Shown: positions 7,334 to 15,944 of the stretch, piece after piece
Layout of the letters: each line of letters opens with the position of its first letter
How positions within the stretch are numbered: the stretch's first letter is position 1
Assembly: GCF_900156435.1 (NCBI RefSeq)
Contig: NZ_FTPQ01000003.1
Span: forward strand, 372,001-436,000
Length of the DNA stretch: 64,000 bases
Reading direction: 5' to 3'
From: Microbacterium sp. RU1D
GTDB lineage: Bacteria > Actinomycetota > Actinomycetes > Actinomycetales > Microbacteriaceae
Notes under the pieces: generated by a model
Database searches by the model: none
The model's input: the letters and a program-made list of their open reading frames with translations, nothing else
What the model was told of the DNA's origin: nothing
Translations under genes and position numbers: made by a program

Positions 7334-8761
7334 ATGGACGTCTCACGACGCGGGCTCCTCCTGGGCGGCCTCGGCGTGGTGGCCCTGGGCGCCGCGAGCG
7401 CCGCGGCGGCCACTGTGATCACCGCCGGCGCTTCCGACGAACCGGGCGCCGCACCCTCGGGCCGATCCTCCTCGGGAACCGCCTCACCGACTTCCACGGG
7501 TTCGGCGTCAGCCAGCCCGAACGCTCCCGAGGATCTCGATCTGCACGTGTGGGGCACCGTGCACCGCCCGCTCTCGAAGAACACGGACGCGACCCTGACC
7601 GTGATCGACGGCGCTCTTGCCGCCGGGCTGAGCATCACCGGTACAGCGCTCGCGGGCCGACTCACCGCCACCGGCGACTACGCCTTCACGATCGAGGTGC
7701 GCCGCGGCGACGATCGTCGGCGGCGTCGGTTCGCCGGCACCGTCGGCGCCATCACGCGCGATCTCAGCATCTCGCTGAGCCTCGACGACAAGACCCCGTT
7801 GTCGGTGACGGCGCGCGAACTCGACCGCATCGCGCGTCTCGGCGCCCACGCGACCCTCGTCGTGCTCTGCTACATCCCGGATGCCACCTCCACGACGTTC
7901 ACCCGGGTCTCCGACGACCGCATCCGCAAGGTCTTCGCGCTCGCGAAAGACCGGGGCGTGCGCATCACCCTGCTCAAGCCCCACATCGCCACCGAGCAGG
8001 ACGGCGACGGGTTCTACCGCGCGAATTACGCCCCGTCATCCGTCGACGGGTTCTTCTCGCGGTGGACCGAGCAGATGGTGCACTTCGCGGGCCTCTGCGC
8101 CGACAACGACATCGAGTACCTCTCGATCGCGTGCGAGCAGCCCGGTCAGACCGACGCCGCGCTCTACGCGAAGTGGGTAGACCTCGTCGAGACGGTGCGC
8201 TCGGTCGAACCCGCGGTGAACCTCACCGCCGCTTTCACCACCCTCGAGCTGTACCTGCTGCACACGTACTGGCTGCCCCAGGGCACCCCGCACATGGCGC
8301 AGCTTCTCGACGTGTTCGGCATCAACTCGTGGATCCGCCTGACCGACAAGGTCTACACCCCGTCGGCGCCGAACATCTCCGTCGACGAGCTCGCCGCCGG
8401 CTGGCGCGGGGCCGGCGGCCGCACCGACGACCACCTCGGCAAGCTGGAGGACGTGTGCCAGCGGCTGCAGATGCCCTTCCTGATCACCGAGGTCGGCGTG
8501 CAACCGCGTGTCGACGGTCTCGCGCAGCAGGAGGGCAGCGCACCCCCCACGGGGGCCGCGAACCACGACGTGCAGGCTCTGCTGTACCGCTCGATCCTGA
8601 AAGCGCCGCTGACGTCGTCCTGGTGCACCGGCGCGTCGATCTGGCACATGCGCGCCCCCTTCGCCTTCGGCGACGTCTACCACGACACCCTCTTCGCGGG
8701 CGAGAAGGTGCTGAAGGATGCCATCGCGAAGACCCCGTCGCTCGCGGCCCCGGCGACCTGA
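7334..8761 (+). CDS. Secreted clan GH-A-like glycoside hydrolase
   Basis: The 475-residue protein begins with a Tat-like signal (SRRGLLLGG, then an Ala-rich core) and a Ser/Thr/Gly linker (about 35-62), so it is exported. Residues about 68-145 look like a small beta domain. The rest resembles a TIM barrel of the GH113 or GH53 type, with segments such as LLKPHIATE and FGINSWIR. Two glutamates, E268 (SIACEQ) and E386 (LITEVG), sit where clan GH-A enzymes carry the acid/base and nucleophile. The substrate, perhaps a mannan-like polysaccharide, is not determinable here. GAGGAGG precedes the ATG. Confidence 0.7.
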   Translation: MDVSRRGLLLGGLGVVALGAASAAAATVITAGASDEPGAAPSGRSSSGTASPTSTGSASASPNAPEDLDLHVWGTVHRPLSKNTDATLTVIDGALAAGLSITGTALAGRLTATGDYAFTIEVRRGDDRRRRRFAGTVGAITRDLSISLSLDDKTPLSVTARELDRIARLGAHATLVVLCYIPDATSTTFTRVSDDRIRKVFALAKDRGVRITLLKPHIATEQDGDGFYRANYAPSSVDGFFSRWTEQMVHFAGLCADNDIEYLSIACEQPGQTDAALYAKWVDLVETVRSVEPAVNLTAAFTTLELYLLHTYWLPQGTPHMAQLLDVFGINSWIRLTDKVYTPSAPNISVDELAAGWRGAGGRTDDHLGKLEDVCQRLQMPFLITEVGVQPRVDGLAQQEGSAPPTGAANHDVQALLYRSILKAPLTSSWCTGASIWHMRAPFAFGDVYHDTLFAGEKVLKDAIAKTPSLAAPAT

Positions 8762-8778
8762 GCGCGTAACGTGGGCGG

Positions 8779-9144
8779 ATGCCGCACCACGCCCTCGCCC
8801 CTCCAGGTTCCGAGGTGACGCTGACGGGCGAGCTCCGCTGCGCCGACGCCGCGGAGCTCGACCGCGTCCTCACGCACCTGCCGGCGCACGTCGCCCTCAC
8901 CCGGGCCGAACCGGGATGCGTCTCCTTCGACGTCGATCCGACCGGTGACCCGTTGGTGTGGCGAGTCGAGGAACGGTTCGTCGACGAAGCGGCCTTCGAC
9001 GCCCACCAGCGTCGGGTCGCGGCGAGCACGTGGGGCGCCGAGACGGCCGGGATCGAGCGGCGTTACGAGATCCTCGGTCGGAGTCGGGATGCCGAGGCCC
9101 TCGACGCGGAGGCCGTGGCGGTCGAGACGGAGACCGCGCCCTGA
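8779..9144 (+). CDS. Antibiotic biosynthesis monooxygenase-like (ABM fold) protein
   Basis: The 121-residue protein has the dimeric alpha/beta-barrel pattern of small ABM or quinol monooxygenase-like proteins: EPGCVSFDV, then WRVEERFVDEAAFDAHQRR, then a helix ending ASTWG. The acidic tail after residue 100 is extra. A substrate cannot be assigned. TAACGT lies exactly six bases before the ATG and there is no good RBS, so translation from a leaderless mRNA is likely. It follows the glycosidase by 17 bp. Confidence 0.7.
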   Translation: MPHHALAPPGSEVTLTGELRCADAAELDRVLTHLPAHVALTRAEPGCVSFDVDPTGDPLVWRVEERFVDEAAFDAHQRRVAASTWGAETAGIERRYEILGRSRDAEALDAEAVAVETETAP

Positions 9145-9150
9145 GGCGAC

Positions 9151-9444
9151 TCAGCCGCCGACGGGCCGTTGCCTTCCGGCATCCCGCCCATGCGCCGCCT
9201 CGAACGCACGGATCGAGCGCCCCTCCCGCACCGCTCGACGCGCACTGAGAGCAACCACGACCCACCAGAATACGAGCCCGAACCAGCGCCACCAGGGCAC
9301 GTCACCGCCGTCGAGAACGACCTGGAGCGTCGTCCCCACCGCGAAGATCACGGACGCTGCCATCATCCACCTGCTCCACGCTCGAGCGCGTTCCAGGGTG
9401 AAGCGCTGCTGGATGAGCGAGGGAGCGCGTTCGACGGGGTGCAC
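9151..9444 (-). CDS. Hypothetical two-helix membrane protein
   Basis: I take GTG 9444, preceded by AAAGG, as the start of a 97-residue protein. After a basic N-terminal 30 residues come two hydrophobic segments (MMAASVIFAVGTTLQVVL and FGLVFWWVVVALSA) separated by GGDVPWWRW. No family is recognised. It is convergent with the ABM-like gene, only 6 bp away, and divergent from the epimerase-like gene. The frame is open much further upstream, but that part is antisense to the epimerase gene. Confidence 0.6.
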   Translation of the reverse strand: MHPVERAPSLIQQRFTLERARAWSRWMMAASVIFAVGTTLQVVLDGGDVPWWRWFGLVFWWVVVALSARRAVREGRSIRAFEAAHGRDAGRQRPVGG

Positions 9445-9543
9445 CCACCCTTTCTGCCAGCAAGCGGGGCGATCCGCGAGGGGTTGCGTCCGCCGAGCGC
9501 GAACCCGCTCGCCTCGCGGCAGTCGCGATGCTTGGCTGGCCGC

Positions 9544-10500
9544 ATGCGACGCATCCTCATCCTCGGCGGAACCGCGTGGCTCGGCCGCGCCATCGCGACG
9601 GCGGCGCTGGATGCCGGTGCCGACGTCACCTGCCTCGCCCGCGGGGAGTCCGGCGCCGTCGCGACGGGAGCGCAGCTCGTGCGCGCCGATCGCAGCGATC
9701 CCGACGCCTACGCGCGCCTCACGGGCGAGTGGGACGACGTCGTCGAGCTGTCGTGGGACCCGGGGTTCGTGGCATCCGGTCTCGAGGCCCTCGCCGATCG
9801 TGCGGCGCACTGGACCCTCGTGTCGAGCGTGTCGGTCTACGCCCGGTCCGACGCCCCGTTCGCCGGCGAGTCCGCCGCGCTCGTCGACCCCGCCGACCTC
9901 TCGCAGTACGCGGATGCCAAGGTGCACGCCGAGCGACTGAGCACGGCGGCCGTCGGCGATCGCGCGCTGCTGGCGCGTGCCGGACTCATCGTGGGCCCGG
10001 GCGATCCCACCGATCGCTTCGGCTACTGGCCGGCGCGCTTCGCGCGCGGGGGCCGCGTGGTCGTGCCCGAGACGGCGGGACGGCACGCGCAGGGCATCGA
10101 CGTCGACGACCTCGCGGAGTGGATCGTGCGGGCCGGTGCCGCGCGGACGGCCGGTCCCGTCAATGCCGTCGGGGAGGAGGTGCCCCTCGCCGCGATACTC
10201 GGCGCGGCCCGCGACGCGGCCGAGGCGAGCGTGGAGCCCGTCGTCCTCGACGACGACACCCTCCTCGCCCGCGGCGTGCAGTACTGGGCGGGCCCGCGGT
10301 CGCTCCCCCTGTGGCTGCCCGCGGAGGCCAGGGGCTTCTCCCGCCGCAGCGACACCGCCTTTCTGGCATCCGGCGGCACACGTCGCCCGCTGGCCGAGAC
10401 GATGCGTCGCGTGCTCGACGACGAACGCGCGCGCGGGCTCGACCGGCCGCGTCGCGCGGGACTCACCGCGGAGGAGGAGGCTCAGGTGCTGGCCGGGTGA
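9544..10500 (+). CDS. NAD-dependent epimerase/reductase-like SDR protein
   Basis: The 318-residue protein begins MRRILILGGTAWLG, an extended-SDR Rossmann fingerprint at the very N terminus, which fixes the ATG at 9544. SSVSVYA (serine of the triad) and Y122-xxx-K126 complete the catalytic set. It resembles actinobacterial NAD-dependent epimerase/dehydratase-like reductases annotated only in general terms. The substrate may be a nucleotide sugar or an isoflavone-like compound, and I cannot choose. It is convergent with rnhA and probably monocistronic. Confidence 0.8.
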   Translation: MRRILILGGTAWLGRAIATAALDAGADVTCLARGESGAVATGAQLVRADRSDPDAYARLTGEWDDVVELSWDPGFVASGLEALADRAAHWTLVSSVSVYARSDAPFAGESAALVDPADLSQYADAKVHAERLSTAAVGDRALLARAGLIVGPGDPTDRFGYWPARFARGGRVVVPETAGRHAQGIDVDDLAEWIVRAGAARTAGPVNAVGEEVPLAAILGAARDAAEASVEPVVLDDDTLLARGVQYWAGPRSLPLWLPAEARGFSRRSDTAFLASGGTRRPLAETMRRVLDDERARGLDRPRRAGLTAEEEAQVLAG

Positions 10501-10511
10501 GCCCGCGGCCG

Positions 10512-11075
10512 TCAGCGGCCGTTGCGGTCCGCTGCCGAGCGGGGCGGCGCCTTCTGCACCTCGAGGCGATCGAGGCCGCGCAGGGAGGTCCAGATGAGCT
10601 CCTCGCCCTTCGCCGCGTGCTGCGAGGCGCGGACCGCGCGCTCGTCGGCCCACGAGTTGAGCACGTGGCCGGAGTGGCCGCGCACGTGCTCGAGGACGAC
10701 ATCGGGCAGCCCCGCCTCACGACGCGCGTCGCGCGCGGCGATGAGCGCTTCGAGGATCCCCCGATTGGCCACCGGCTTCTTCGCGCTGGTGACCCATCCG
10801 CGTCGACGGTGGCCGTCCATCCACGACGAGTACGTGTCGATGGCGTATTTCGAGTCGGCCTGCACGACCAGCTCCCGCACATCGGCGTGATCGGTGATCG
10901 CGTGCAGCAGACCGAGCAGCTCGCCGATGTTGTTCGTGCCCGAGGGGATCGACCCCGCCGCCCAGTGGCCGTCTTCGCCGACCCAGGCCCAGCCCGCGGG
11001 GCCGGGGTTGCCCTTGCAGGCGCCGTCGGTGGCGACGACGTAACGGTCGGAGGGCGCGGATGCCGTACTGCTCAT
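10512..11075 (-). CDS. rnhA: Ribonuclease HI
   Basis: The 187-residue protein hydrolyses the RNA strand of RNA-DNA hybrids. All four catalytic acids are visible: D17 (ATDGACKGNPGPAGW), E52 (NNIGELLG), D74 (VQADSKYAI) and D144 (SWADERA), with H134 in VRGHSGH. The last 35 residues extend beyond the usual RNase HI end with basic and Ala-rich sequence. ATG 11075 is the first start before the fold. It acts in the cytosol on R-loops and lagging-strand primers. The gene stands alone. Confidence 0.95.
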   Translation of the reverse strand: MSSTASAPSDRYVVATDGACKGNPGPAGWAWVGEDGHWAAGSIPSGTNNIGELLGLLHAITDHADVRELVVQADSKYAIDTYSSWMDGHRRRGWVTSAKKPVANRGILEALIAARDARREAGLPDVVLEHVRGHSGHVLNSWADERAVRASQHAAKGEELIWTSLRGLDRLEVQKAPPRSAADRNGR

Positions 11076-11262
11076 CCCTCTAGTCTCCCTCGCCCGTCGG
11101 ACCCGGCAGAACGCAGGATGCCGAGCGGGCGACCGCCCGGGTGAACCTCGGACGATTCGTCGCGGGAGAGACGGTGATCGCGGAAGAGCGACGCCGCCGC
11201 GCATGCGAGTCTGACGCACCCGTCATCGCGTCGCCCGCGCCCGTCCCTCGAGAAAGCCCGCC

Positions 11263-11787
11263 ATGTCGTCCACGTCTCGCGCCCGCCTCCACCCCGTCGC
11301 CATCGTCTCGCTGGTCATCGGCGGGCTCATCATCCTCGGTGCCCTCGTCTTCCTCGCGGTGCTCCTGACCTCCGCGCAGACCTCGCCGAACCGTCAGGCC
11401 ACGCAGAAACTCGTGCAGTGGCAGGAGATCTTCGAGAAGTATCGGAGCGAGCACGGCGCTCTGCCCGACGTCCCCGCGGGCGGCTACTGCCTCGGCACGG
11501 GCTTCCCCGTCGGCACCGGCGGGACGGCCAATTGCCGCGATTACGACGCCCCGACCTTCTACAGCGAGACGGCGAGCGCCCCGCTCCTGGAAGCGTTGTC
11601 CTCCGTCGGCGAGCTCCCCCAGGGGATCTCCGCCGCCGTCCGAGGAACCGTCGGACCGTACGCCGTCTACGACGACGAGGGCGTGCGGCTGCTCACGGCC
11701 GAAGAGCAGACGTGCGAGGCCCCCGCCGTCGAGGTGTGGAACGACGGCGGGGGCCTCACGATCTGCCAGATCGCGCTGACGCGCTGA
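11263..11787 (+). CDS. Membrane-anchored pseudopilin-like hypothetical protein
   Basis: The 174-residue protein has one N-terminal transmembrane helix (about 13-37), followed by a long helix (ATQKLVQWQEIFEKYRSEHG) and GALPDVPAG, the layout of type II/IV pseudopilins in which a hydrophobic stem leads to a periplasmic head. Four cysteines in the head (CLGTGF, NCRDY, QTCEA, ICQ) could form two disulfides. A classical prepilin peptidase site is not evident. No pilus genes are nearby, so function is open. Confidence 0.7.
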   Translation: MSSTSRARLHPVAIVSLVIGGLIILGALVFLAVLLTSAQTSPNRQATQKLVQWQEIFEKYRSEHGALPDVPAGGYCLGTGFPVGTGGTANCRDYDAPTFYSETASAPLLEALSSVGELPQGISAAVRGTVGPYAVYDDEGVRLLTAEEQTCEAPAVEVWNDGGGLTICQIALTR

Positions 11788-11884
11788 CCCGTCAGCGCTG
11801 AACGTCTGGTGAGCCGGTCCGACAGAACGTCTGCGCCGGATCGGTCGCTCGCCACGTCCGCACGGTGACGCCGGCGCCCGCAGA

Positions 11885-12946
11885 TCAGTTCTTGCCGCTC
11901 TCGGCCTTCTTCTGACCCGCTTCCAGCACGTCTCCGGCGGGCAGCTCCTGATGACCGCCGAACTGCAGGCGCATCGCCGACAGCACCTGATTGGCGAAGT
12001 GGTCCTCGCCGCGCGAGGCGAAACGCTCGAACAGCGACGCGGCCAGCACCGGCACCGGCACTCCGGTGTCCACGGCGGCCTTGACGGTCCACCGCCCCTC
12101 GCCCGAGTCCGAGACACGGCCGGCGAGCCCGTCGAGCGTGGGGTTCTGCGCGAGAGCTGCGGCGGTCAGGTCGAGCAGCCACGACGAGATGACCGAGCCT
12201 CGACGCCAGAGCTCCGTCACGCGGGCGGTGTCGATGTCGAACTGGTAGAACTCCGGCTCTTCGAGAGGCGCGACCTCGGCGGAGTGCTCCCCCTGGTGCA
12301 GGCCCGCGTCGGCGTTGTTGAGCACGTTCAGGCCCTCGGCGAGCGCGGCCATGATGCCGTACTCGATGCCGTTGTGCACCATCTTCACGAAGTGCCCGGC
12401 GCCCGAGGGTCCGCAGTGCAGGTACCCGCGCTCCTCGGTCGTGTAATCGCCGGTGCGTCCGGGCGTGCGCTCGACCTCGCCCGGCCCGGGCGCGATGGTG
12501 CGCAGCACCGGCTCGAGGTGCGCGACGGCCTCGTCGTGACCGCCCACCATGAGGCAGTAGCCGCGCTCGAGACCGAACACGCCGCCGCTGGTCCCCACGT
12601 CGACGTAGTGGATGCCGGTGGCATCGAGCTTCGCGGCCCGACGCACGTCGTCGCGGTAGTTTGAGTTGCCGCCGTCGATGATGATGTCGCCCGGCTCGAG
12701 CACCTCGGCGACCTGGTCGACCACCGTGCCGGTGAGCCCGGCGGGGATCATGAGCCACACGGCGCGCGGCTTCTGCAGCTTCGAGGCCAGGTCGGCGATG
12801 CTCGTCGCCCCGGTCGCCCCCTCCTCGACGAGGGAGGCCACGGCATCCTGGTTCACGTCGAAGACGACGCAATCGTGTCCATCCCTCATGAGCCGGCGCA
12901 CGATGTTGGCGCCCATCCGTCCGAGTCCGACCATGGCGAGTTGCAT
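11885..12946 (-). CDS. gnd: 6-phosphogluconate dehydrogenase (decarboxylating), short form
   Basis: The enzyme oxidises and decarboxylates 6-phosphogluconate to ribulose 5-phosphate. The 353-residue length is that of the short NAD-preferring GndA/YqeC-like type rather than the roughly 470-residue classic form. The Rossmann motif VGLGRMG is at 6-12, the 6PGDH signature [11 protein letters not shown] follows, and the catalytic lysine is K188 in [14 protein letters not shown] final glycine-poor tail ([12 protein letters not shown]) is unremarkable. The start is ATG 12946 preceded by GGGG. The bifunctional nuclease gene upstream is 80 bp away, so separate transcription is likely. Confidence 0.95.
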   Translation of the reverse strand: MQLAMVGLGRMGANIVRRLMRDGHDCVVFDVNQDAVASLVEEGATGATSIADLASKLQKPRAVWLMIPAGLTGTVVDQVAEVLEPGDIIIDGGNSNYRDDVRRAAKLDATGIHYVDVGTSGGVFGLERGYCLMVGGHDEAVAHLEPVLRTIAPGPGEVERTPGRTGDYTTEERGYLHCGPSGAGHFVKMVHNGIEYGIMAALAEGLNVLNNADAGLHQGEHSAEVAPLEEPEFYQFDIDTARVTELWRRGSVISSWLLDLTAAALAQNPTLDGLAGRVSDSGEGRWTVKAAVDTGVPVPVLAASLFERFASRGEDHFANQVLSAMRLQFGGHQELPAGDVLEAGQKKAESGKN

Positions 12947-13026
12947 TCGTACCCCGTTCGTCGTGGAACAGGCCGCGGCGCGCGGCCCCTCCGCGAGTCT
13001 AGGAGCGTCACGGGGGTGGCGGACCG

Positions 13027-13527
13027 TCAGCCCTGGAAGTCCTCGGGGTCGACGTCGTCGAGGAAACGGCGGAACTCCTCCACCCGTTCCTCCTCGGGCG
13101 ACGGGTCGAGCTCCACCGCGTCGTCGGGCACGCCCGCCTCGGCGAAGACGGCGTCGGCGACCCAGATCGGCGCGTCGACGCGGGCCCCCAGCGCGATCGC
13201 GTCGGAGGGGCGTGCATCGAACGAACGCTGTCCGCTCGGGGTGTCGACGACCAGGCGCGCGTGAAAGGTGCCCTCGTCGAGATGGGTGATCTCGACGCGG
13301 TCGACGCTCGCCGACAACTCCCCCAGCATGGTGGTCATCAGATCGTGCGCGAGCGGGCGGGGCGTCGCGGTCCCCTCGATCGCGACGAGGATCGACATGG
13401 CTTCCTGCGGGCCGATCCACACGGGGAGCACACGCTCCCCATCGGTGTCGGCGTCGACGGGCGAGAGCAGGATGACGTGCTGCTGGGCCGGGTCGAGGGC
13501 CACGCCGACCACTCGCACCCGGATCAT
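13027..13527 (-). CDS. Bifunctional nuclease family protein (DUF151)
   Basis: The 166-residue protein has the DUF151 domain: RVVGVALD, then [22 protein letters not shown] and [12 protein letters not shown], the last being the most conserved family motif. Plant and bacterial members show RNase/DNase activity; the physiological role is unclear. ATG 13527 and ATG 13536 are both possible. Both overlap the end of a decayed LuxR gene, so the gene was probably once translationally coupled to a response regulator. Confidence 0.9.
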   Translation of the reverse strand: MIRVRVVGVALDPAQQHVILLSPVDADTDGERVLPVWIGPQEAMSILVAIEGTATPRPLAHDLMTTMLGELSASVDRVEITHLDEGTFHARLVVDTPSGQRSFDARPSDAIALGARVDAPIWVADAVFAEAGVPDDAVELDPSPEEERVEEFRRFLDDVDPEDFQG

Positions 13528-13706
13528 GAGGCCCATCGTACGTCGTCGCCTGCGGGCCGGACAGGGAGGGTGGGGGGGATGCCGAGGGCCCGCGCCGACG
13601 AGACGGCGGCGGTGCGCGAGGTGACGCCGAGCGTGGAGAAGACGTGCGCGAGGTGCGACTTCACCGTCGCATCGGTGATGTGCAGGCGCGCGGCGACGTC
13701 GGATTC
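13524..13706 (-). pseudogene. Carboxyl-terminal remnant of a LuxR-family response regulator
   Basis: One minus-strand frame encodes [23 protein letters not shown] followed by a short tail and TGA at 13524. This is the recognition helix and end of a LuxR/GerE DNA-binding domain, with VKSHLA as hallmark. Upstream of about 13706 the frame loses all similarity, and the receiver domain and start are missing. It therefore cannot make a functional regulator. Confidence 0.8.
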
Positions 13707-13714
13707 GACGCGCC

Positions 13715-13975
13715 GCGCTCCACGATGCGCAGAGACGTCGCGATCCTGAAGGCGCTCGGGGCGAGCACACCCGCGCTCGTGCGCGACGCCGTCGGGCAGG
13801 CCCTCGTCGTGCTGCTCGTCGGCGTCGGCATCGGCCTGACCGCGATCCTCGGCGCGCTCGCCGACGGCGCGCTGCCGTCGTCCTCAGCCCCCTGACCACC
13901 CTCGCCCCGCGGTCGTCATGATCGCCCTGGGCGTGCTGAGAGCGGCCGTGTCGCTCCGCACCGTCACGAACTCAC
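13715..13975 (+). pseudogene. Carboxyl-terminal remnant of an FtsX-like ABC permease
   Basis: RRDVAILKALGAS (from about 13725) and the hydrophobic stretch VVLLVGVGIGLTAIL are typical of the last domain of FtsX/MacB permeases. After GALADGALPSS a frameshift is needed to continue into SPLTTLAP and VVMIALGVLRAAVSLRTVT, the final transmembrane helix. The amino-terminal part is absent. The fragment abuts the LuxR remnant directly, so a deletion fused the two. Confidence 0.75.
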
Positions 13976-13989
13976 GACCCACTGACCGC

Positions 13990-14117
13990 CACGGCTGACG
14001 CACGACCGCGACACCGCGACGCTGCTCGTCACGCACGACCTCGTGCACGCCGGCGCGCTCGATGAGACCGTCGAGGTGGTCGACGGGCGGGCGCTGCTGG
14101 TCTCGACGCCCGCGTGA
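13990..14117 (+). pseudogene. Carboxyl-terminal remnant of an ABC transporter ATPase
   Basis: The frame DTATLLVTHDLVHAGALDETVEVVDGRA ending at TGA 14115-14117 contains the H-loop (VTHD) and the closing region of an ABC ATPase. Walker A, signature and Walker B motifs are missing. It follows the FtsX remnant in the same orientation, so both derive from one lost MacB-type transporter operon. Confidence 0.75.
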
Positions 14118-14126
14118 CCGGGGTCG

Positions 14127-14489
14127 TCACCAGCCGAAGGCGTTGAACCACTCCCGCCGCCGGTCGGCCTCCTCGCGCGATTCGTCACCGCGCCAGGAGT
14201 CGTGCGGGGCGAGCGCGCCCTCCGTGGTCACCTCCACGAACGCCCAGCACACGGGGCAGACGGCCCGCCCATCGGGGAACCCGTCGTCCAGAGTCGGGGC
14301 CGGTTCAGCCGGGGATCCGGCGCCGGGGCATTCCGGCGCATCGGCCTGCAGCTCGCTCCAGAGCAGTCGCCCACCGGTGCGGTGGTGAAGGCCCCGGTGC
14401 CCGTCCTCACGAGTGCAGATCTCGCCGTTTCGTCGGCTGAGGCACAGCCTCCGGGCGGCGCCCGGAAGCGCTGCCAGTGTTCGCGTCAT
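14127..14489 (-). CDS. Hypothetical cysteine-containing protein
   Basis: The 120-residue protein has two cysteine/histidine clusters: C16, C25 with H31, H35 and H36 (CTREDGHRGLHH), and a CPVC pair later on. It could bind zinc, but no family is recognised. The tail is charged (DESREEADRRREW). The ATG at 14489 is preceded by GAAGG directly against it. It is convergent with the decayed ABC fragment and divergent from csoR. Confidence 0.55.
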   Translation of the reverse strand: MTRTLAALPGAARRLCLSRRNGEICTREDGHRGLHHRTGGRLLWSELQADAPECPGAGSPAEPAPTLDDGFPDGRAVCPVCWAFVEVTTEGALAPHDSWRGDESREEADRRREWFNAFGW

Positions 14490-14665
14490 CCTTCGATTCT
14501 CGCCGCTGCGAGCGCAACGGGGGCAGGTGCGGGATGCGCACGGGGCGGTGGGGTCCGGTGGGGAAAGGTTCGGTGGTCATCGCCGACCACCACCGGTCTG
14601 ACGAGAAAGCATGTCGACCTCCTATGCCCCGACCCTCCGCCACGCCAGGCGGTTCGCCGAGGGGG

Positions 14666-14709
14666 TTGACACCCCGGGAGACGGTGCTAGGCATACCCCA
14701 TGGGGGTAT
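14666..14709 (+). promoter_or_regulatory. csoR-copZ promoter with overlapping CsoR operator
   Basis: TTGACA (14666-14671) and TAGGCA (14688-14693, 16-bp spacer) form a promoter. The 17-bp sequence ATACCCCATGGGGGTAT (14693-14709) is a near-perfect palindrome with the C/G tracts that CsoR/RcnR-type repressors recognise, and it starts inside the -10 element. The repressor encoded just downstream would block its own promoter until copper is bound. Confidence 0.85.
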
Positions 14710-14718
14710 CATGGACGC

Positions 14719-15000
14719 ATGCACGGATACGAGGGTCACAAGGACGACCTCCTCAAGCGCCTGCGTCGCGCCGAGGGGCAGGTGCGCGGAATCGCGCGCA
14801 TGGTCGACGACGACCAATACTGCATCGACATCCTCACGCAGGTGTCGGCGGTGACGAAGGCGCTCGAGAACGTCGCCCTCTCGCTCCTCGACGATCATCT
14901 CTCGCACTGCGTCGCCGAGGCCGCCGCGCAGGGCGGGCCCGTCGCCGAAGAGAAGTTGAAAGAAGCCAACCAGGCCATCGCGCGTCTGGTCCGTTCCTGA
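14719..15000 (+). CDS. csoR: Copper-sensing repressor, CsoR family
   Basis: The 93-residue all-helical protein has the family core KRLRRAEGQVRGIARMV and the Cu(I) ligand set C35, H60 and C64 (YCIDIL and DDHLSHCV), the C-H-C triad of true copper sensors. E and Y residues of the outer shell are also present. It releases DNA on Cu(I) binding. I start at ATG 14719, which gives the usual N terminus (MHGYEGHKDDLLKRLR); an ATG at 14711 is out of frame. It sits 10 bp upstream of copZ in one operon and is probably autoregulated through the operator at 14693-14709. No CopA ATPase follows here. Confidence 0.93.
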   Translation: MHGYEGHKDDLLKRLRRAEGQVRGIARMVDDDQYCIDILTQVSAVTKALENVALSLLDDHLSHCVAEAAAQGGPVAEEKLKEANQAIARLVRS

Positions 15001-15010
15001 GGAGACCACC

Positions 15011-15343
15011 ATGTCGGAACAGCGCATCGAACTCGGCCTCACGGCCGCCACTCCTGCCGGTGGAGGCTGCGGCGACGGGTGCGGCTGCGGGCACAACGCC
15101 GCGGCATCCAACGCCCCCGCCGCCACCACCGGAAACGATGTCCTCTCCGTGGAGGGCATGACCTGCGAGCACTGCGTGCGCACGGTGACCGAGGAGCTCT
15201 CGGCTCTCGACGGCGTTGAGGTGCTCTCGGTGGACCTCCGCGTCGGCGACGCGTCGCTCGTGCGCATCGCACGTGCGGACGGGATCAGCGACGACGACAT
15301 CGCCGGGGCGATCGACGAAGCGGGCTACACGCTCGCGCGCTGA
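15011..15343 (+). CDS. copZ: CopZ-like copper chaperone with Cys-rich N terminus
   Basis: The 110-residue protein ends in a heavy-metal-associated domain (about 43-110) with the metal loop GMTCEHC (C52, C55). Such proteins carry Cu(I) in the cytosol to export ATPases or to CsoR. Before it lies a 40-residue extension with C20, C24, C26 and H28 (GGGCGDGCGCGHN), which looks like an extra metal site and is unusual for CopZ. GGAG precedes the ATG. It is co-transcribed with csoR; the partner P-type ATPase is not in the window. Confidence 0.9.
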   Translation: MSEQRIELGLTAATPAGGGCGDGCGCGHNAAASNAPAATTGNDVLSVEGMTCEHCVRTVTEELSALDGVEVLSVDLRVGDASLVRIARADGISDDDIAGAIDEAGYTLAR

Positions 15344-15380
15344 CCGCGCGGGCGGGCGCTCATCCCGCCGGGGAACGGCG

Positions 15381-15671
15381 TCAGAAGACGCGACGCACGA
15401 GCGCGTCGACGGCCGCGTGGAACGTCAGGTGCTGCGACACCTCGACCGCGCGGTCGTACCGTGCGCCGCCGAGAGCGACGAAGACGGCCCCGACGACCTC
15501 CACGTAACCGACGATGTAGCCGTCGCGAGCGACCTCGTACAGGTCCAGGTCGATCCGCGTCCACGGAATCTCGGTGAACGCCGGCGGGATGACGACGGCG
15601 TCGGCCTTCGCGGCGGAGCGAGCGGCGGCCTTCATCGACCCCGGGCGGCTGAGCGGTGCTTCCATGACCAT
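15381..15671 (-). CDS. Hypothetical protein, 96 residues
   Basis: AAGGAG seven bases before ATG 15671 and good codon use support a real gene. The product alternates strands and helices (IDLDLYEVARDGYIVGYVEVVGAVFVALGG) without a signal peptide or membrane helix. The N-terminal part is Ala/Lys-rich. I do not recognise the family. It is convergent with copZ and lies alone. Confidence 0.65.
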   Translation of the reverse strand: MVMEAPLSRPGSMKAAARSAAKADAVVIPPAFTEIPWTRIDLDLYEVARDGYIVGYVEVVGAVFVALGGARYDRAVEVSQHLTFHAAVDALVRRVF

Positions 15672-15812
15672 GTGAGAACTCCTTGGGTCGTCCGGGTGTT
15701 CTCAGCGTGCACGTCCTCCCGACGATGCGCCCGACCCTTGACGAAAGACCACGCGGGGGCTACGAGAGGCTTATACCGTAAACCGGGCGGCCGTCCGCGC
15801 CGTCGTCTCCCC

Positions 15813-15896
15813 GCGCACCCTCAGCGATCCGCACACCCACAGCATGAGAATCCCGGATGCCACTGAGCGTGCGCAGATCACCGAGCCTGCGCGAAC
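15813..15896. repeat. 84-bp dispersed intergenic repeat, copy A
   Basis: This stretch matches 36240-36323 at 66 of 84 positions with no gaps. The first 12 bases can pair with bases 51-62 of the unit. One pair is C-G here and A-T in the other copy, a compensatory change. Both copies lie in gaps between genes. Confidence 0.7.
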
Positions 15897-15944
15897 GGAT
15901 CACCGCTCGCAGATCAGGGAGCCGCAGCCGTCTCGCCGGTCGGG

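Noticed and set aside
13725-13895. A small intact gene for the FtsX-like fragment
   Set aside because: It encodes only the end of a permease domain with a frameshift before the last helix, has no RBS and adjoins other fragments; a pseudogene is the better reading.
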